Source of the DNA: Roseibium algicola
GTDB lineage: Bacteria > Pseudomonadota > Alphaproteobacteria > Rhizobiales > Stappiaceae
DNA: 64,000 nt
Assembly: GCF_001999245.1 (NCBI RefSeq)
Contig: NZ_CP019630.1
Span: forward strand, 124,001-188,000
Direction: 5' to 3'
The notes under the pieces were generated by a model. It searched no databases, was not told the origin of the DNA, and saw nothing but the letters and a program-made list of their open reading frames with translations. How positions within the stretch are numbered: position 1 is the stretch's first letter; every line of letters begins with the position of its first letter. Of this stretch, positions 19,535 to 28,332 are shown one piece after another. A program made the position numbers and the translations under genes.

Positions 19535-19727
19535 CGACTGGCAGGATGCTGGAAAGTTCCGGTTTACGGCACTTGCCCGCCTGAACGGCTTTCAGGTTGT
19601 CCGGGTTATCCAACCCGAGATCCCGCATCATCCAATCCGGCATTTGGTTTCTTCGGTCAGCCTTGTCCGGACCGGTGTACCAAACGTTTCGTTTTCTTGA
19701 AAACAGGACCCTTAAAAAGCTGACCAT
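19512..19727 (-). CDS. Small basic DUF1127-like protein, divergent from a LysR gene
   Basis: A 71-residue basic protein with the segment [20 protein letters not shown], which resembles the short DUF1127 motif (a helix ending D-(I/L)-G-L) found in many small alphaproteobacterial proteins; some members bind RNA or respond to phosphate or stress. I chose the ATG at 19727 because GGAGATGAGAC lies just upstream. The frame extends 28 codons further but without a better start. It is divergent from lysR with a palindrome between them and overlaps the rsmA end. Confidence 0.6.
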   Translation of the reverse strand: MVSFLRVLFSRKRNVWYTGPDKADRRNQMPDWMMRDLGLDNPDNLKAVQAGKCRKPELSSILPVVKLPERP

Positions 19728-19783
19728 TGTCTCATCTCCCGTTGATGACGGGCAGAAGATGTCAGAACCTTTTCTGAATGTAA

Positions 19784-19811
19784 TTGAATGATGCTGCATG
19801 ATATCATTCAA
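19784..19811 (+). promoter_or_regulatory. Inverted repeat, probable operator of the divergent LysR/DUF1127-like pair
   Basis: The arms TTGAATGAT and ATCATTCAA are a perfect 9-base inverted repeat with a 10-base spacer. They end two bases before the LysR start codon and lie within the 86-base divergent region. LysR-type proteins usually bind such dyads and repress their own gene; that role is inferred from position. Confidence 0.6.
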
Positions 19812-19813
19812 AA

Positions 19814-20764
19814 ATGAATGAAATCGATTTTGACTGGGATGCCGTACGCGTCTTTCTTGCTGTTGCCGAGAATCAGAGCCTCAGCAAAGCCGCCCAGGTT
19901 CTTTGCCTGTCCCAACCAACCGTCGGCCGCCATATTGCGCGGTTAGAAGAACAGTTGGACGTACAATTGTTCGATCGACGCCAGACCGGCTACGAACTGA
20001 CGGGTGGTGGCCGACGTTTGATCAAGATTGCCAGATCCATGGCACGCGGAGCGGCGGACTTCAGGCGCGCGGTTGATCTGGAAAAGGTCGGCTCAAAAGA
20101 GCAGGTCTGCAGGATCACGCTCGGTGAATGGGGGCAGCATTATCTGACACGGCACGTCGACCAGATAACCGATGGTCTTGACGGTGTCCGGATAGAATTT
20201 TTCGCGGACGATGCCTTCTGGGATCTCAGCCGGAACTCCGCCGACATCGCCATCGGGAACAGACAGCCTAAACATCCGCACCTGATTGTCCAGAAACTGG
20301 GTGAGATCCAGTTTCACGTCTACGCCTCAAAGGACTACTGCCGAAAGCGGCCGGACGCTGTTGACCCCTCGACCTGGCAGGAACAGATCTGGGCGGGATA
20401 TTGCGGCAGCCGGGCGCGGCTCAAGTCCTCGCAGTTGCTCAACGCCATTCTGCTGGGCAAGACATGCCGCTACGCCGTCAACAATTCCGTATCGCTCTGC
20501 AATATTCTGAACGCCGGGCACGCCATGGGCGTTCTACCAGACTGGATCGCGGAAACGGAGGGGCTGACACGCCTGACCGCTTCCCCACTCGCTCAGGGAG
20601 AGTCATGGATGAGCTTTCACGAAAGACTGCGTTTCCACCCGATGCTGTCGGAGGTCAAGGATCGCGTCGCCAAGCTCTTTCGGCAGAGGTTTTCAGAGAC
20701 AGCCTCTCGAGCAGAGCAAAGGGATACAGCTCATGTCGCAGGTGCAGGTTCTTCGTCTTCCTAG
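19814..20764 (+). CDS. LysR-family transcriptional regulator
   Basis: A 316-residue LysR-type regulator. The N-terminal winged helix-turn-helix spans about residues 8-66 (LAVAENQSLSKAAQVLCLSQ, then VGRHIARLEEQLDVQLF). The C-terminal effector-binding domain is degenerate but full length. There is no clear Shine-Dalgarno sequence, and the operator abuts the start codon, so the message may be leaderless or nearly so. The likely target is the divergent small protein gene. The inducer is unknown. Confidence 0.9.
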   Translation: MNEIDFDWDAVRVFLAVAENQSLSKAAQVLCLSQPTVGRHIARLEEQLDVQLFDRRQTGYELTGGGRRLIKIARSMARGAADFRRAVDLEKVGSKEQVCRITLGEWGQHYLTRHVDQITDGLDGVRIEFFADDAFWDLSRNSADIAIGNRQPKHPHLIVQKLGEIQFHVYASKDYCRKRPDAVDPSTWQEQIWAGYCGSRARLKSSQLLNAILLGKTCRYAVNNSVSLCNILNAGHAMGVLPDWIAETEGLTRLTASPLAQGESWMSFHERLRFHPMLSEVKDRVAKLFRQRFSETASRAEQRDTAHVAGAGSSSS

Positions 20765-20808
20765 CTTCTATTGACGCTGAATGGCCAGTCCAAACAGCGC
20801 TTGAGACG

Positions 20809-21516
20809 TCAGGATTTTTCGGCCAGCTCGTTTTCCAGATCATCGACCATGCCCTGAATGAGCGGACCGATTTTCGGCGAGCGGAACTGCTTCAGTCTTT
20901 CTGCTTTCAGGATTGCACGAACGTTTTCGTAAGCGCGTTCCAGGTCGTCATTCACCACAACATAATCGTATTTCGACCAGTGGCGCATTTCACCGACCGC
21001 AGTCTTCATCCGCTTGAGGATAACAGTGTCCTCATCTTCAGCACGCCGCTTCAGCCGTGATTTCATTTCCGCGATGGACGGCGGCAAAATGAAGATGGAA
21101 ACGACATCGTCACGCATCTTTTCATAGAGCTGGAAGGTTCCCTGAATATCGATGTCGAACAGGATGTCCTTGCCATTTTCAATAGCATTTTCGACCGGTC
21201 CACGCGGTGTGGCGTAGTAGTTGCCATGCACCTCGGCCCACTCCAGAAGCTCATCGTGCTCGCGCATCTGCTCGAACCTGCCGGCATCAATGAAGTGGTA
21301 GTGCACGCCGTCAACTTCGCTGGACCTGCGTGGCCGCGTGGTCACGGAGATCGACAGGGCAAGATTGTCTTCGTTCTGCAGCAGGAGGCGCGCGATCGTC
21401 GACTTTCCGGCTCCGGACGGTGACGACAGCACCAGCATCAGGCCACGGCGCTGCTGCTCGGCCTGTTCCGCACTGACAGTGGTTCCCGTTGAGGTACCGG
21501 CAGGTGCGTCGGTCAT
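20809..21516 (-). CDS. gmk: Guanylate kinase
   Basis: A 235-residue Gmk that phosphorylates GMP to GDP. The P-loop is SSPSGAGKST; the GMP-binding residues lie in the SVTTRPRR and GVHYHF segments. A hydrophilic N-terminal extension of about 25 residues precedes the P-loop. The ATG at 21516 is preferred over the GTG at 21525 because GGAG lies about nine bases before it. It is the last gene of the fabD-to-gmk minus-strand cluster and abuts yicC. Confidence 0.96.
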   Translation of the reverse strand: MTDAPAGTSTGTTVSAEQAEQQRRGLMLVLSSPSGAGKSTIARLLLQNEDNLALSISVTTRPRRSSEVDGVHYHFIDAGRFEQMREHDELLEWAEVHGNYYATPRGPVENAIENGKDILFDIDIQGTFQLYEKMRDDVVSIFILPPSIAEMKSRLKRRAEDEDTVILKRMKTAVGEMRHWSKYDYVVVNDDLERAYENVRAILKAERLKQFRSPKIGPLIQGMVDDLENELAEKS

Positions 21517-21521
21517 GTGGC

Positions 21522-22415
21522 TCACTCCAGATTCTGTATCTGCTCACGCATTTGATCGATAACGGACTTCAGGTCCAGCCCAATGGCTGTCAGGTCCACG
21601 TCGTTGGACTTTGAACACAAAGTGTTGGCTTCCCGGTTAAATTCCTGAGCCAGGAAATCCAGGCGCCTTCCGATTGCTCCACCGGTGTCCATCAATTCAC
21701 GCACGGCTGCCACATGGGCATGCAGGCGATCCAGCTCCTCACGGATGTCAGCCTTGGTTGCCAGGAAGACAGCTTCCTGATGCACGCGCTGTGGATCCAG
21801 TTGACCGTCCGAGGCATCCATCAGCTCTGCGAGCTGTCGCTTCAGCCGTGCCTTTATGGCGTCCGGTTTGCGCGCAGGCAGATCCTCGGCGGCCTGGGTC
21901 AGTTCGGCGATCCTGTCGATCTGATCTCGTACCACCCTGCCAATTGCCTGCCCCTCGCTGTGGCGCATGTCGACAAGGTCAATCAGCGCAGCATCCAGGG
22001 TCGTCAGAAGAGTGTTGTGAAGCGCTGCCTGAACCGCTTCGTCTTCTTCGGGCTCCTTGAGCTCAAAGACGCCTTTTTGCGCCAGAATGGCGTCAAGCGA
22101 CGGCGGAGCAAGATCAGGTACCCGGTTCTTGAGGAGATCGATTGTCGCAAGGACAGCTTCAAGAGCCGATTCATTGACCTGGAGCTGCTGTTCGGACTGG
22201 TCTCTCTGCATGGAGAGCCCAACGGAAACATTTCCGCGCCGAAGAAGCTTGCCGCAACGCTCGCGGATCTTCGGTTCGAGCGTCTCCAAACCCGTCGGGA
22301 TGCGGATACGAAGGTCAAGGGACTTGCCGTTGACAGATCTCAGTTCCCAGGTCCAGCGAACCGATCCGGATTCTCCAAGGGCCCGTGCAAAGCCCGTCAT
22401 GCTGGCAAGTGCCAT
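21522..22415 (-). CDS. YicC/YloC-family endoribonuclease
   Basis: A 297-residue YicC-family protein, recently recognised as an endoribonuclease family. The start MALASMTGFAR and the C-terminal FLAQEFNREANTLCSKSNDVDLT block are diagnostic. The middle is a long alpha-helical region. It is translationally close to gmk (five bases before its chosen start) and follows mltG on the minus strand. The order mltG-yicC-gmk is common in Rhizobiales. Confidence 0.93.
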   Translation of the reverse strand: MALASMTGFARALGESGSVRWTWELRSVNGKSLDLRIRIPTGLETLEPKIRERCGKLLRRGNVSVGLSMQRDQSEQQLQVNESALEAVLATIDLLKNRVPDLAPPSLDAILAQKGVFELKEPEEDEAVQAALHNTLLTTLDAALIDLVDMRHSEGQAIGRVVRDQIDRIAELTQAAEDLPARKPDAIKARLKRQLAELMDASDGQLDPQRVHQEAVFLATKADIREELDRLHAHVAAVRELMDTGGAIGRRLDFLAQEFNREANTLCSKSNDVDLTAIGLDLKSVIDQMREQIQNLE

Positions 22416-22469
22416 GTGCCCCCCTTTGCGAATGTGCCGCCACCGGCCCGCCGCAAAGGCGGGCTCCTG

Positions 22470-23600
22470 TCAATTGGATGTGGCTGGCTGCGTTTCCTGG
22501 TTCTGCTCCGCCTGACGACGGTCTCTTTCCACCTGACGCCACTTGCGGACGTTTGCCTGGTGCTGCTCGTAGGTCTCGGCAAAGATGTGGCCACCGGTTC
22601 CGTCGGCCACGAAATAGAGATCCTGCGTGCGGGAAGGATTGGCGACCGCTTCCATGGCTGCGCGGCCCGGATTACCGATCGGTCCTGGCGGCAAGCCGTC
22701 GATCTGGTAGGTGTTGTATTTGTTGTCCGCCTTCAGCTCGGATTGCTTGATTGCCGAGCGGTCCTTGAGCCACGCTTCACCGCCATAAAGACCGTAAAGG
22801 ATCGTAGGGTCGGACTGCAGGCGCATGTTCTTGTTGAGACGGTTCACGAAAACACCGGCGACACGCGGTCGCTCGTCTGCCAGGGCTGTTTCCTTTTCCA
22901 CGATCGACGCGAGAATAACCAGGTCTTCCGGCGTTTCGACCGGCAGGCCTTCCGTCCGGCGACCCCAGATTTCGCTCAGCAGCTTGGACTGCGCCGCTTT
23001 CATCTGGTTGAGAACTTCCTGGCGCGAGGCGCCGCGTGCAAAGGTATAGGTTTCGGGAAGCAGTGCACCTTCTTCCGGAACTTCGGTAATCTCGCCTACA
23101 AGCACTGGGTGCTCGCGCACGCGCTCGATGATCTGGGCGGTGGTCCAGCCTTCCGGGATCGTTACCGAATGGGTGACGGCATTGCCTTCCACCAGATCGG
23201 TCATGATCTCCTGCATCGAGACGCCGGGCGCAAAAGCGTATTCACCGGCTTTCAGTTTGGTGGCGTTCTTGTAGAAGCGGATGCCCAGGTTGAAGATCCA
23301 CTCGTCCAGCAGATTGTCGCTGATGACGCCCTGCCCTGAAAGCCTGTCGGTAATACCGGAAAGCCCGGCACCTGAAGAAATCACCACGGTGGCGTCCTTC
23401 TGCAGCGGGCCTTTTTCCTCGAATTTCTGTTTGCCGAAATAAAGCGCGCCCCCGAACGCGGCAAGTCCGAACACGGTCAATGTGATGACCATGTTGATCA
23501 GAATGACGAAGGGGTTGCGTACGTGCCTGGAGCGTTGCGGAGGCGCAGGCGCCGGTTCCGGCTGCAAGGCTTCACGCGGGCTTTTGGGCTTAATGCGCAT
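22470..23600 (-). CDS. mltG: Endolytic transglycosylase MltG
   Basis: A 376-residue inner-membrane protein. A proline-rich cytosolic leader of about 27 residues precedes one transmembrane helix (FVILINMVITLTVFGLAAFG). The periplasmic YceG domain has the catalytic glutamate in ASIVEKETALADERP and the downstream NTYQIDGLPPGPIGNPG. It cleaves nascent peptidoglycan glycan strands. I chose the ATG at 23600 (GGAGG 11 bases upstream); a TTG start 51 bases earlier is possible. Confidence 0.94.
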   Translation of the reverse strand: MRIKPKSPREALQPEPAPAPPQRSRHVRNPFVILINMVITLTVFGLAAFGGALYFGKQKFEEKGPLQKDATVVISSGAGLSGITDRLSGQGVISDNLLDEWIFNLGIRFYKNATKLKAGEYAFAPGVSMQEIMTDLVEGNAVTHSVTIPEGWTTAQIIERVREHPVLVGEITEVPEEGALLPETYTFARGASRQEVLNQMKAAQSKLLSEIWGRRTEGLPVETPEDLVILASIVEKETALADERPRVAGVFVNRLNKNMRLQSDPTILYGLYGGEAWLKDRSAIKQSELKADNKYNTYQIDGLPPGPIGNPGRAAMEAVANPSRTQDLYFVADGTGGHIFAETYEQHQANVRKWRQVERDRRQAEQNQETQPATSN

Positions 23601-23676
23601 ATTGGGTCGCACCTCCAAGATTGAGCCCCCAAATCCCTGACTTAGGCTCAAACGGACCAGTTGTCACAATCAAAGT

Positions 23677-23711
23677 TTCAGGCCGGCCCGAGAGAATCGG
23701 ACCGGCCTGAA
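23677..23711 (-). terminator. Hairpin between fabF and mltG
   Basis: The arms TTCAGGCCGG and CCGGCCTGAA pair perfectly, with an inner CCGA/TCGG pairing and a GAGAA loop. It lies 14 bases beyond the fabF stop on the minus strand. The flank is only modestly T-rich (ACTTTGATTG), so it is a probable terminator or attenuator between fabF and mltG. Confidence 0.7.
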
Positions 23712-23724
23712 GAACTTGAATGGG

Positions 23725-24990
23725 TTATGCGGCAACTTTGCGGAAGACAAGCGAGGCATTTGTGCCGCCGAAGCCGAACGAGTTCGAAAGGGCGACATTG
23801 ATATCCAGCTTCTTCGGCTTGTGCGGCACCAAGTCGATAACCGTCTCGACAGACGGATTATCGAGGTTGATCGTCGGCGGAGCCATACCGTCACGCATGG
23901 CCAGAACCGAGAAAATGGCCTCGACCGCACCAGCAGCACCGAGAAGGTGACCGATGGAGGACTTGGTCGATGACATTGTCAGATCGGCGGCATGTTCTCC
24001 CGCAAGCCGGGTGACAGCGCCAAGTTCGATCTCGTCACCAAGCGGCGTCGAGGTTCCATGAGCATTCACATAGTCGATGTCGGCCGGCGTGACCTGGGCG
24101 CGCTTCAGCGCAGCTTCCATGCAACGGTAGGCACCATCCCCATCAGAGGACGGAGCGGTGATGTGATATGCATCGCCGGATAAGCCGTAACCGATGATCT
24201 CACCGTAGATCTTTGCGCCGCGGCGAACTGCATGCTCGTATTCTTCGAGCACGACGACACCGGCACCTTCGCCCATCACAAAGCCGTCGCGGGCGACGTC
24301 GTAAGGGCGGGAACCTTTTTCGGGAGTGTCGTTGAAAGCCGTGGAAAGCGCACGGCAGGCAGCAAAGCCCGCGAGTGCAAGACGACAGACCGGAGATTCC
24401 GTACCGCCGGCAACCATGACATCCGCATCACCGAAGGCAATCAACCGCGATGCATCGCCAATGGCGTGCGCGCCGGTCGAACACGCGGTCACGACAGCGT
24501 GGTTCGGGCCCTTCAGGCTGTGACGGATCGAGACATACCCGCCGGCAAGGTTGATCAGACGGCCGGGAATGAAAAACGGAGAAATGCGGCGCGGGCCTTT
24601 TTCGGCCAGCAGATTGGCGCCCTGCTCGATGCCCTGAAGACCACCGATGCCGGAGCCGATCAAAACGCCAGAGCGCACCTGTTGTTCGTAAGTCTCGGCC
24701 TTGTAGCCGGAATCGGCCATTGCCTGATCGGCAGCCGCCATCGCGTAGACGATGAAATCATCGACCTTGCGTTGTTCCTTGACGTCCATCCAGTCATCCG
24801 GATTGAACGCGCCTTCAACGGACGAGTCACGCGGGATCTGACATGCGATCTGGCAGGCCAGATCGTCAACTTTGAAATTCGTGACCTTGTTGGCCCCGCT
24901 CTGTCCTTCAAGGATCTTTTTCCAAGTGACATCGACACCACAGCCAAGCGGCGTCACCATGCCCAACCCAGTTACGACAACTCGCCTCAT
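23725..24990 (-). CDS. fabF: Beta-ketoacyl-ACP synthase II
   Basis: A 421-residue KAS II. It condenses malonyl-ACP with acyl-ACP during chain elongation. The nucleophile cysteine is in TACSTGAHAIG, followed by the catalytic histidines in NAHGTSTPLGD and SSIGHLLGAAG. I start it at MRRVVVTGLGMVTPLG, the family N-terminus; 20 upstream codons are not family-like. It lies between acpP and mltG, as usual in Rhizobiales. Confidence 0.97.
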   Translation of the reverse strand: MRRVVVTGLGMVTPLGCGVDVTWKKILEGQSGANKVTNFKVDDLACQIACQIPRDSSVEGAFNPDDWMDVKEQRKVDDFIVYAMAAADQAMADSGYKAETYEQQVRSGVLIGSGIGGLQGIEQGANLLAEKGPRRISPFFIPGRLINLAGGYVSIRHSLKGPNHAVVTACSTGAHAIGDASRLIAFGDADVMVAGGTESPVCRLALAGFAACRALSTAFNDTPEKGSRPYDVARDGFVMGEGAGVVVLEEYEHAVRRGAKIYGEIIGYGLSGDAYHITAPSSDGDGAYRCMEAALKRAQVTPADIDYVNAHGTSTPLGDEIELGAVTRLAGEHAADLTMSSTKSSIGHLLGAAGAVEAIFSVLAMRDGMAPPTINLDNPSVETVIDLVPHKPKKLDINVALSNSFGFGGTNASLVFRKVAA

Positions 24991-25011
24991 ACACCCGCAC
25001 TTACGTTGGAA

Positions 25012-25041
25012 GGGCCAGGCGGGGTTTCGCCCCGCCGGCCC
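25012..25041 (-). terminator. Strong hairpin between acpP and fabF
   Basis: GGCGGGG and CCCCGCC form a perfect seven-pair stem over TTTCG, extended by GGGCC/GGCCC across one bulged A. It lies 34 bases beyond the acpP stop. Without a clear U tract it may be an attenuator or a 3'-end stabiliser, which would fit the usually much higher expression of acpP than of fabF. Confidence 0.65.
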
Positions 25042-25074
25042 GATCTTCAAACATTCACAAGAAAGGGGTTACCC

Positions 25075-25308
25075 TTACTTGTTGGCTTCCAGGAATTTGA
25101 CAGCATCGCCAACGGTCAGGATGGTTTCTGCTGCGGTGTCCGGGATTTCTACGCCGAATTCTTCTTCGAACGCCATGACCAGCTCGACCGTGTCAAGGCT
25201 GTCTGCGCCCAGGTCGTCGATGAAGCTTGCACCTTCAACAACTTTGTCAGCATCTACGCCGAGGTGCTCAACGACGATTTTCTTTACCCGATCCGCGATA
25301 TCGCTCAT
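25075..25308 (-). CDS. acpP: Acyl carrier protein
   Basis: A 77-residue acidic ACP. Serine 37 in [13 protein letters not shown] is the phosphopantetheine attachment site. It carries growing acyl chains for FabD/FabG/FabF and for lipid A synthesis. It is separated from fabG by 245 bases and from fabF by a strong hairpin, so it probably has its own promoter. Confidence 0.98.
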   Translation of the reverse strand: MSDIADRVKKIVVEHLGVDADKVVEGASFIDDLGADSLDTVELVMAFEEEFGVEIPDTAAETILTVGDAVKFLEANK

Positions 25309-25503
25309 CTTTCACTTCCTTAGTTTTCATCTATTCGTCACTCGCGAAACTGCCCCCATCCGGTTTGCAAACAAGCGGTGGCGCGAACTCGCGGTCTTTA
25401 AGATGTCGCCGCACACCAGGCCAGTTTATTTGGCCAACTGTGCAATTCGAAACAATCGGCGGGTTGGTAACACACTTTGTTGACCTTTACCAGCCGATCC
25501 AGA

Positions 25504-25547
25504 CCGCTTGTGAGCGGCCCGGATTCTTTTTGCCTGCTCGGCAAAAA
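25504..25547 (-). terminator. Two adjacent hairpins downstream of fabG
   Basis: TTTTTGCC/GGCAAAAA (loop of five, 25527-25547) and CCGCT/AGCGG (loop TGTG, 25504-25517) lie within 50 bases of the fabG stop on the minus strand. The first is an A/T-flanked stem that can act in either direction. Together they probably end or attenuate fabG transcription before acpP. Confidence 0.55.
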
Positions 25548-25553
25548 TTCCTT

Positions 25554-26291
25554 TTAAATCATAGCCATGCCGCCATTAACGTGCAGGGTCTGCCCGGTCA
25601 CGTAAGCGGCTTCATCGCTGGCCAGGTAGACGGCGGCTGCGGCAATCTCTGCGGAAGTGCCCAAACGCCCTGCAGGCACGCTCGTCAAAATCGATTCTTT
25701 TTGCTTGTCGTTCAGCGCATCGGTCATTGCCGTTTCGATGAAACCGGGCGCAATCGTATTGACCGTGATGTTGCGGCTGGCGACTTCCCGGGCAAGCGAC
25801 TTGTACATGCCGATCATGCCGGCCTTGGCCGCCGCATAATTGACCTGACCGGGGTTTCCGGTGACGCCAACCACGGACGTGATGCCGACGATGCGGCCAG
25901 ACCGACGCTTCATCATGCCCTTGATTGCGGCGCGGCACAGACGGAAGCCGGACGACAGGTTCACTTCCAGAACCTGATCCCACTCTTCATCCTTCATGCG
26001 CATGAAGATGTTGTCGCGCGTGATCCCGGCATTGTTCACCAGGATGTCGACAGAGCCCATTTTCTCTTCAGCCGCCGGCAACAAGGCATCAACAGCCGCG
26101 CGGTCGGACAGATTGGCCGGCGTCACATAGGCGCGTTCGCCGAGATCAGCAGCAAGCGCTTCCAGCTTTTCAGCCCGCGTGCCGGACAAGGAGACGGTTG
26201 CGCCCTGTGCATGGAGCGACCGGGCGATTGCTTCGCCGATCCCACCGGTGGCACCGGTGACAAGCGCGTTTTTCCCTTCCAAGCTGAACAT
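25554..26291 (-). CDS. fabG: 3-oxoacyl-ACP reductase
   Basis: A 245-residue short-chain dehydrogenase that reduces 3-oxoacyl-ACP with NADPH. The cofactor motif is TGATGGIG, NNAG is present, and the catalytic set includes S in ITSVVG and Y/K in VNYAAAKAG. The start MFSLEGKNALVTG has a GGAAGGATCC ribosome site. The upstream gene is fabD. Confidence 0.97.
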   Translation of the reverse strand: MFSLEGKNALVTGATGGIGEAIARSLHAQGATVSLSGTRAEKLEALAADLGERAYVTPANLSDRAAVDALLPAAEEKMGSVDILVNNAGITRDNIFMRMKDEEWDQVLEVNLSSGFRLCRAAIKGMMKRRSGRIVGITSVVGVTGNPGQVNYAAAKAGMIGMYKSLAREVASRNITVNTIAPGFIETAMTDALNDKQKESILTSVPAGRLGTSAEIAAAAVYLASDEAAYVTGQTLHVNGGMAMI

Positions 26292-26360
26292 TTGGGATCC
26301 TTCCATTGTTCCTGTTTGGGTCCGCGACGGACCAAATCGTCGCCTCGGCCGATATAAGCC

Positions 26361-27305
26361 TTATCCGGAGATCTTTTCCATAAGGGCGTCGATGTCTTCC
26401 GGAGAATTGACCGCCATGCCGGTGGCTTCCTTGGCGATCCGCTTGACCATGCCGGTCAGCACCTTGCCTGTCCCAACCTCGACAAAGGTGTCGACACCGT
26501 TGTCGGCAAGCCAGGTGATGCTTTCGCGCCAACGCACGGTACCGGTCACCTGCTGAACAAGACGATCGCGAATTTCATTTGCGTCAGTGATCGGGCGCGC
26601 CAGCACGTTTGCGACCAGCGGCACGACAGGAGAACGGATTTCGGCATTCGCCAGAGCTTCGGCCATCTTGTCGGCAGCCGGGCCCATCAGGGAACAATGG
26701 AACGGCGCGCTGACCGGCAGCATCACCGCACGGCGCGCGCCCCTGGCCTTGGCAATCTCGACGGCGCGCTCGACGGCGGCCAGATGCCCGGAAACAACCA
26801 CCTGCCCCGGCGCATTGTCGTTCGCGGCCTGGCAGACTTCGCCCTGTGCGGCAGCCTCGGCCACTTCCGCGGCAACATCAAACTCCAGCCCGAGCAACGC
26901 AGCCATTGCGCCCTGACCGGCCGGAACCGCATCCTGCATGGCATCTCCGCGCACGCGCAGGAGCTTTGCAGCGGTCGCAATATCCAGGCTGCCGGCAGCA
27001 GCCAGCGCGGAATATTCACCAAGAGAATGTCCTGCGACAAAGGAAACACTGCCGGCAAGGTCGAGGCCGCGGGCTTCCAGAACGCGCATGGTCGCAAGGC
27101 TGACCGCCATAAGTGCAGGCTGAGCATTTGCTGTCAGCGTCAGCGTTTCTTCCGGACCAGTCCACATGACATCGGACAGCTTCTGGCCAAGCGCCTCGTC
27201 GACTTCGTCGAAAACGGCTTTTGCCTCCGGGAACGCATCGGCAAGGGCTTTGCCCATTCCAACGCCTTGACTGCCCTGGCCGGGAAATGTGAATGCAATG
27301 GTCAT
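26361..27305 (-). CDS. fabD: Malonyl-CoA:ACP transacylase
   Basis: A 314-residue FabD. It moves the malonyl group from CoA to ACP. The nucleophile serine is in GHSLGEYSALAAAG, and FTFPGQGSQGVGMG is the N-terminal signature; the partner histidine is in SAPFHCSLM. The ATG at 27305 has GGAGG nine bases upstream; the longer open frame upstream is not family-like. It is the first gene of the minus-strand fatty-acid cluster and diverges from rpsF. Confidence 0.97.
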   Translation of the reverse strand: MTIAFTFPGQGSQGVGMGKALADAFPEAKAVFDEVDEALGQKLSDVMWTGPEETLTLTANAQPALMAVSLATMRVLEARGLDLAGSVSFVAGHSLGEYSALAAAGSLDIATAAKLLRVRGDAMQDAVPAGQGAMAALLGLEFDVAAEVAEAAAQGEVCQAANDNAPGQVVVSGHLAAVERAVEIAKARGARRAVMLPVSAPFHCSLMGPAADKMAEALANAEIRSPVVPLVANVLARPITDANEIRDRLVQQVTGTVRWRESITWLADNGVDTFVEVGTGKVLTGMVKRIAKEATGMAVNSPEDIDALMEKISG

Positions 27306-27880
27306 CTGGAAACGCCTCCGTGACTCGTGAGCGGACCTTGTTGTTCTTATAGCGAAAGGTCGACGGCTTATTAGAAAGCGGAGAAGACAGCCCGTGCAGG
27401 CTGAAATCGAACTTGGCGCGAGGCTATGATACGGTCTTGACCAAACTGTCAAGGCCCACAGGGCAATCATTTCCGCTTTTCGGGCGGTTTTGCCGGTTTT
27501 CCTTTGTCCTGATTATCCCTGAAATGCCCGGCAACCCGATGGGCGTTGTCTTGCGCGCGAAACCGGTCCTCCCCTTACCTGCTTCGGGAACTCGATATAT
27601 ATAGACAGTCAGGCAATCTTCCAAATCGGGAGCGTTCGTGTCGTCTTCCGATTTTCGATCCTTTCGGGCGTATGCTGCTTGCAATTTCCGCAAAACAGAG
27701 TATAGAGCGCGCTTCATCCGGGGTTTGGCCGGGGGCTGAACGGAAGGGCATGACGCCAGGATCCTTGATCGGATCCGACTTCCCGTGTTCCCGCTCTCGT
27801 TAGAATTCTCGTGCCTTTCCGGGGCTACGAGGAGGCTCTGCGCCGATCCCGCGTTGTCAACACGAAGAAAGGCTATTTCC
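27306..27880. other. 575-base divergent intergenic region between fabD and rpsF
   Basis: No convincing gene is present; a 152-codon minus-strand frame here has no family features. The region should hold the fabD promoter and the rpsF promoter and leader. An AT-rich TATATATAG stretch at 27596-27604 is a candidate -10 element for rpsF transcription, with TTACCT 17 bases upstream as a poor -35. The leader hairpin at 27808 is listed separately. Confidence 0.5.
27808..27831 (+). promoter_or_regulatory. Candidate S6:S18 autoregulatory leader hairpin
   Basis: CTCGT pairs with ACGAG and an inner GCC with GGC, exposing a loop that contains CCG, about 50 bases upstream of the rpsF start. The known S6:S18 leader element of bacterial rpsF-rpsR messages presents a CCG triplet in a similar stem that mimics the 16S rRNA site. 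The match here is by eye and is inferred from shape and position. Confidence 0.4.
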
Positions 27881-28327
27881 ATGCCTCTTTACGAGCACGT
27901 ATTCCTGGCTCGCCAGGACGTTTCGGCCCAGCAGGTCGAACAACTCGTCGAACAGTACAAGGGCCTCATCGAAGGCGCTGGCGGTACTATCGGCAAGGTG
28001 GAAAACTGGGGTCTGCGTTCCCTCGCATACCGCATCAAGAAGAACCGCAAGGCTCACTACACCCTCATGAACATCAACGCTCCGCACGCCGCGGTTGCCG
28101 AGATGGAGCGTCAGATGGGTCTGAGCGAAGACGTTCTGCGTTTCATGACCTTCAAGGTCGATGAACTCGACGAAGAGCCGTCTGCAATGATGCAGAAGCG
28201 CGACCGTGACGACCGCCGTGGTGGCGATCGTGGTGGCCGCTTTGGTGGTGGCGATCGCGGCGGTGACCGCGGTGGACGCGGTGGCGACCGCGGTGAGCGC
28301 GCTCCGCGCCGCGCAGAAGGGGAGTAA
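27881..28327 (+). CDS. rpsF: 30S ribosomal protein S6
   Basis: A 148-residue S6. Residues 1 to about 105 are the conserved S6 fold ([36 protein letters not shown]). The C-terminal about 40 residues are a low-complexity Arg/Gly/Asp tail ([15 protein letters not shown]), which is longer and more repetitive than the tail of most bacterial S6 proteins. The ATG at 27881 follows a GAAAGG site. It is followed by rpsR after five bases and later by rplI, the usual order. Confidence 0.97.
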   Translation: MPLYEHVFLARQDVSAQQVEQLVEQYKGLIEGAGGTIGKVENWGLRSLAYRIKKNRKAHYTLMNINAPHAAVAEMERQMGLSEDVLRFMTFKVDELDEEPSAMMQKRDRDDRRGGDRGGRFGGGDRGGDRGGRGGDRGERAPRRAEGE

Positions 28328-28332
28328 GATTG

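Noticed and set aside
27424..27882. 152-codon minus-strand frame in the fabD-rpsF region
   Set aside because: No recognisable motif or credible start context, and it covers the region expected to hold the rpsF promoter and leader.
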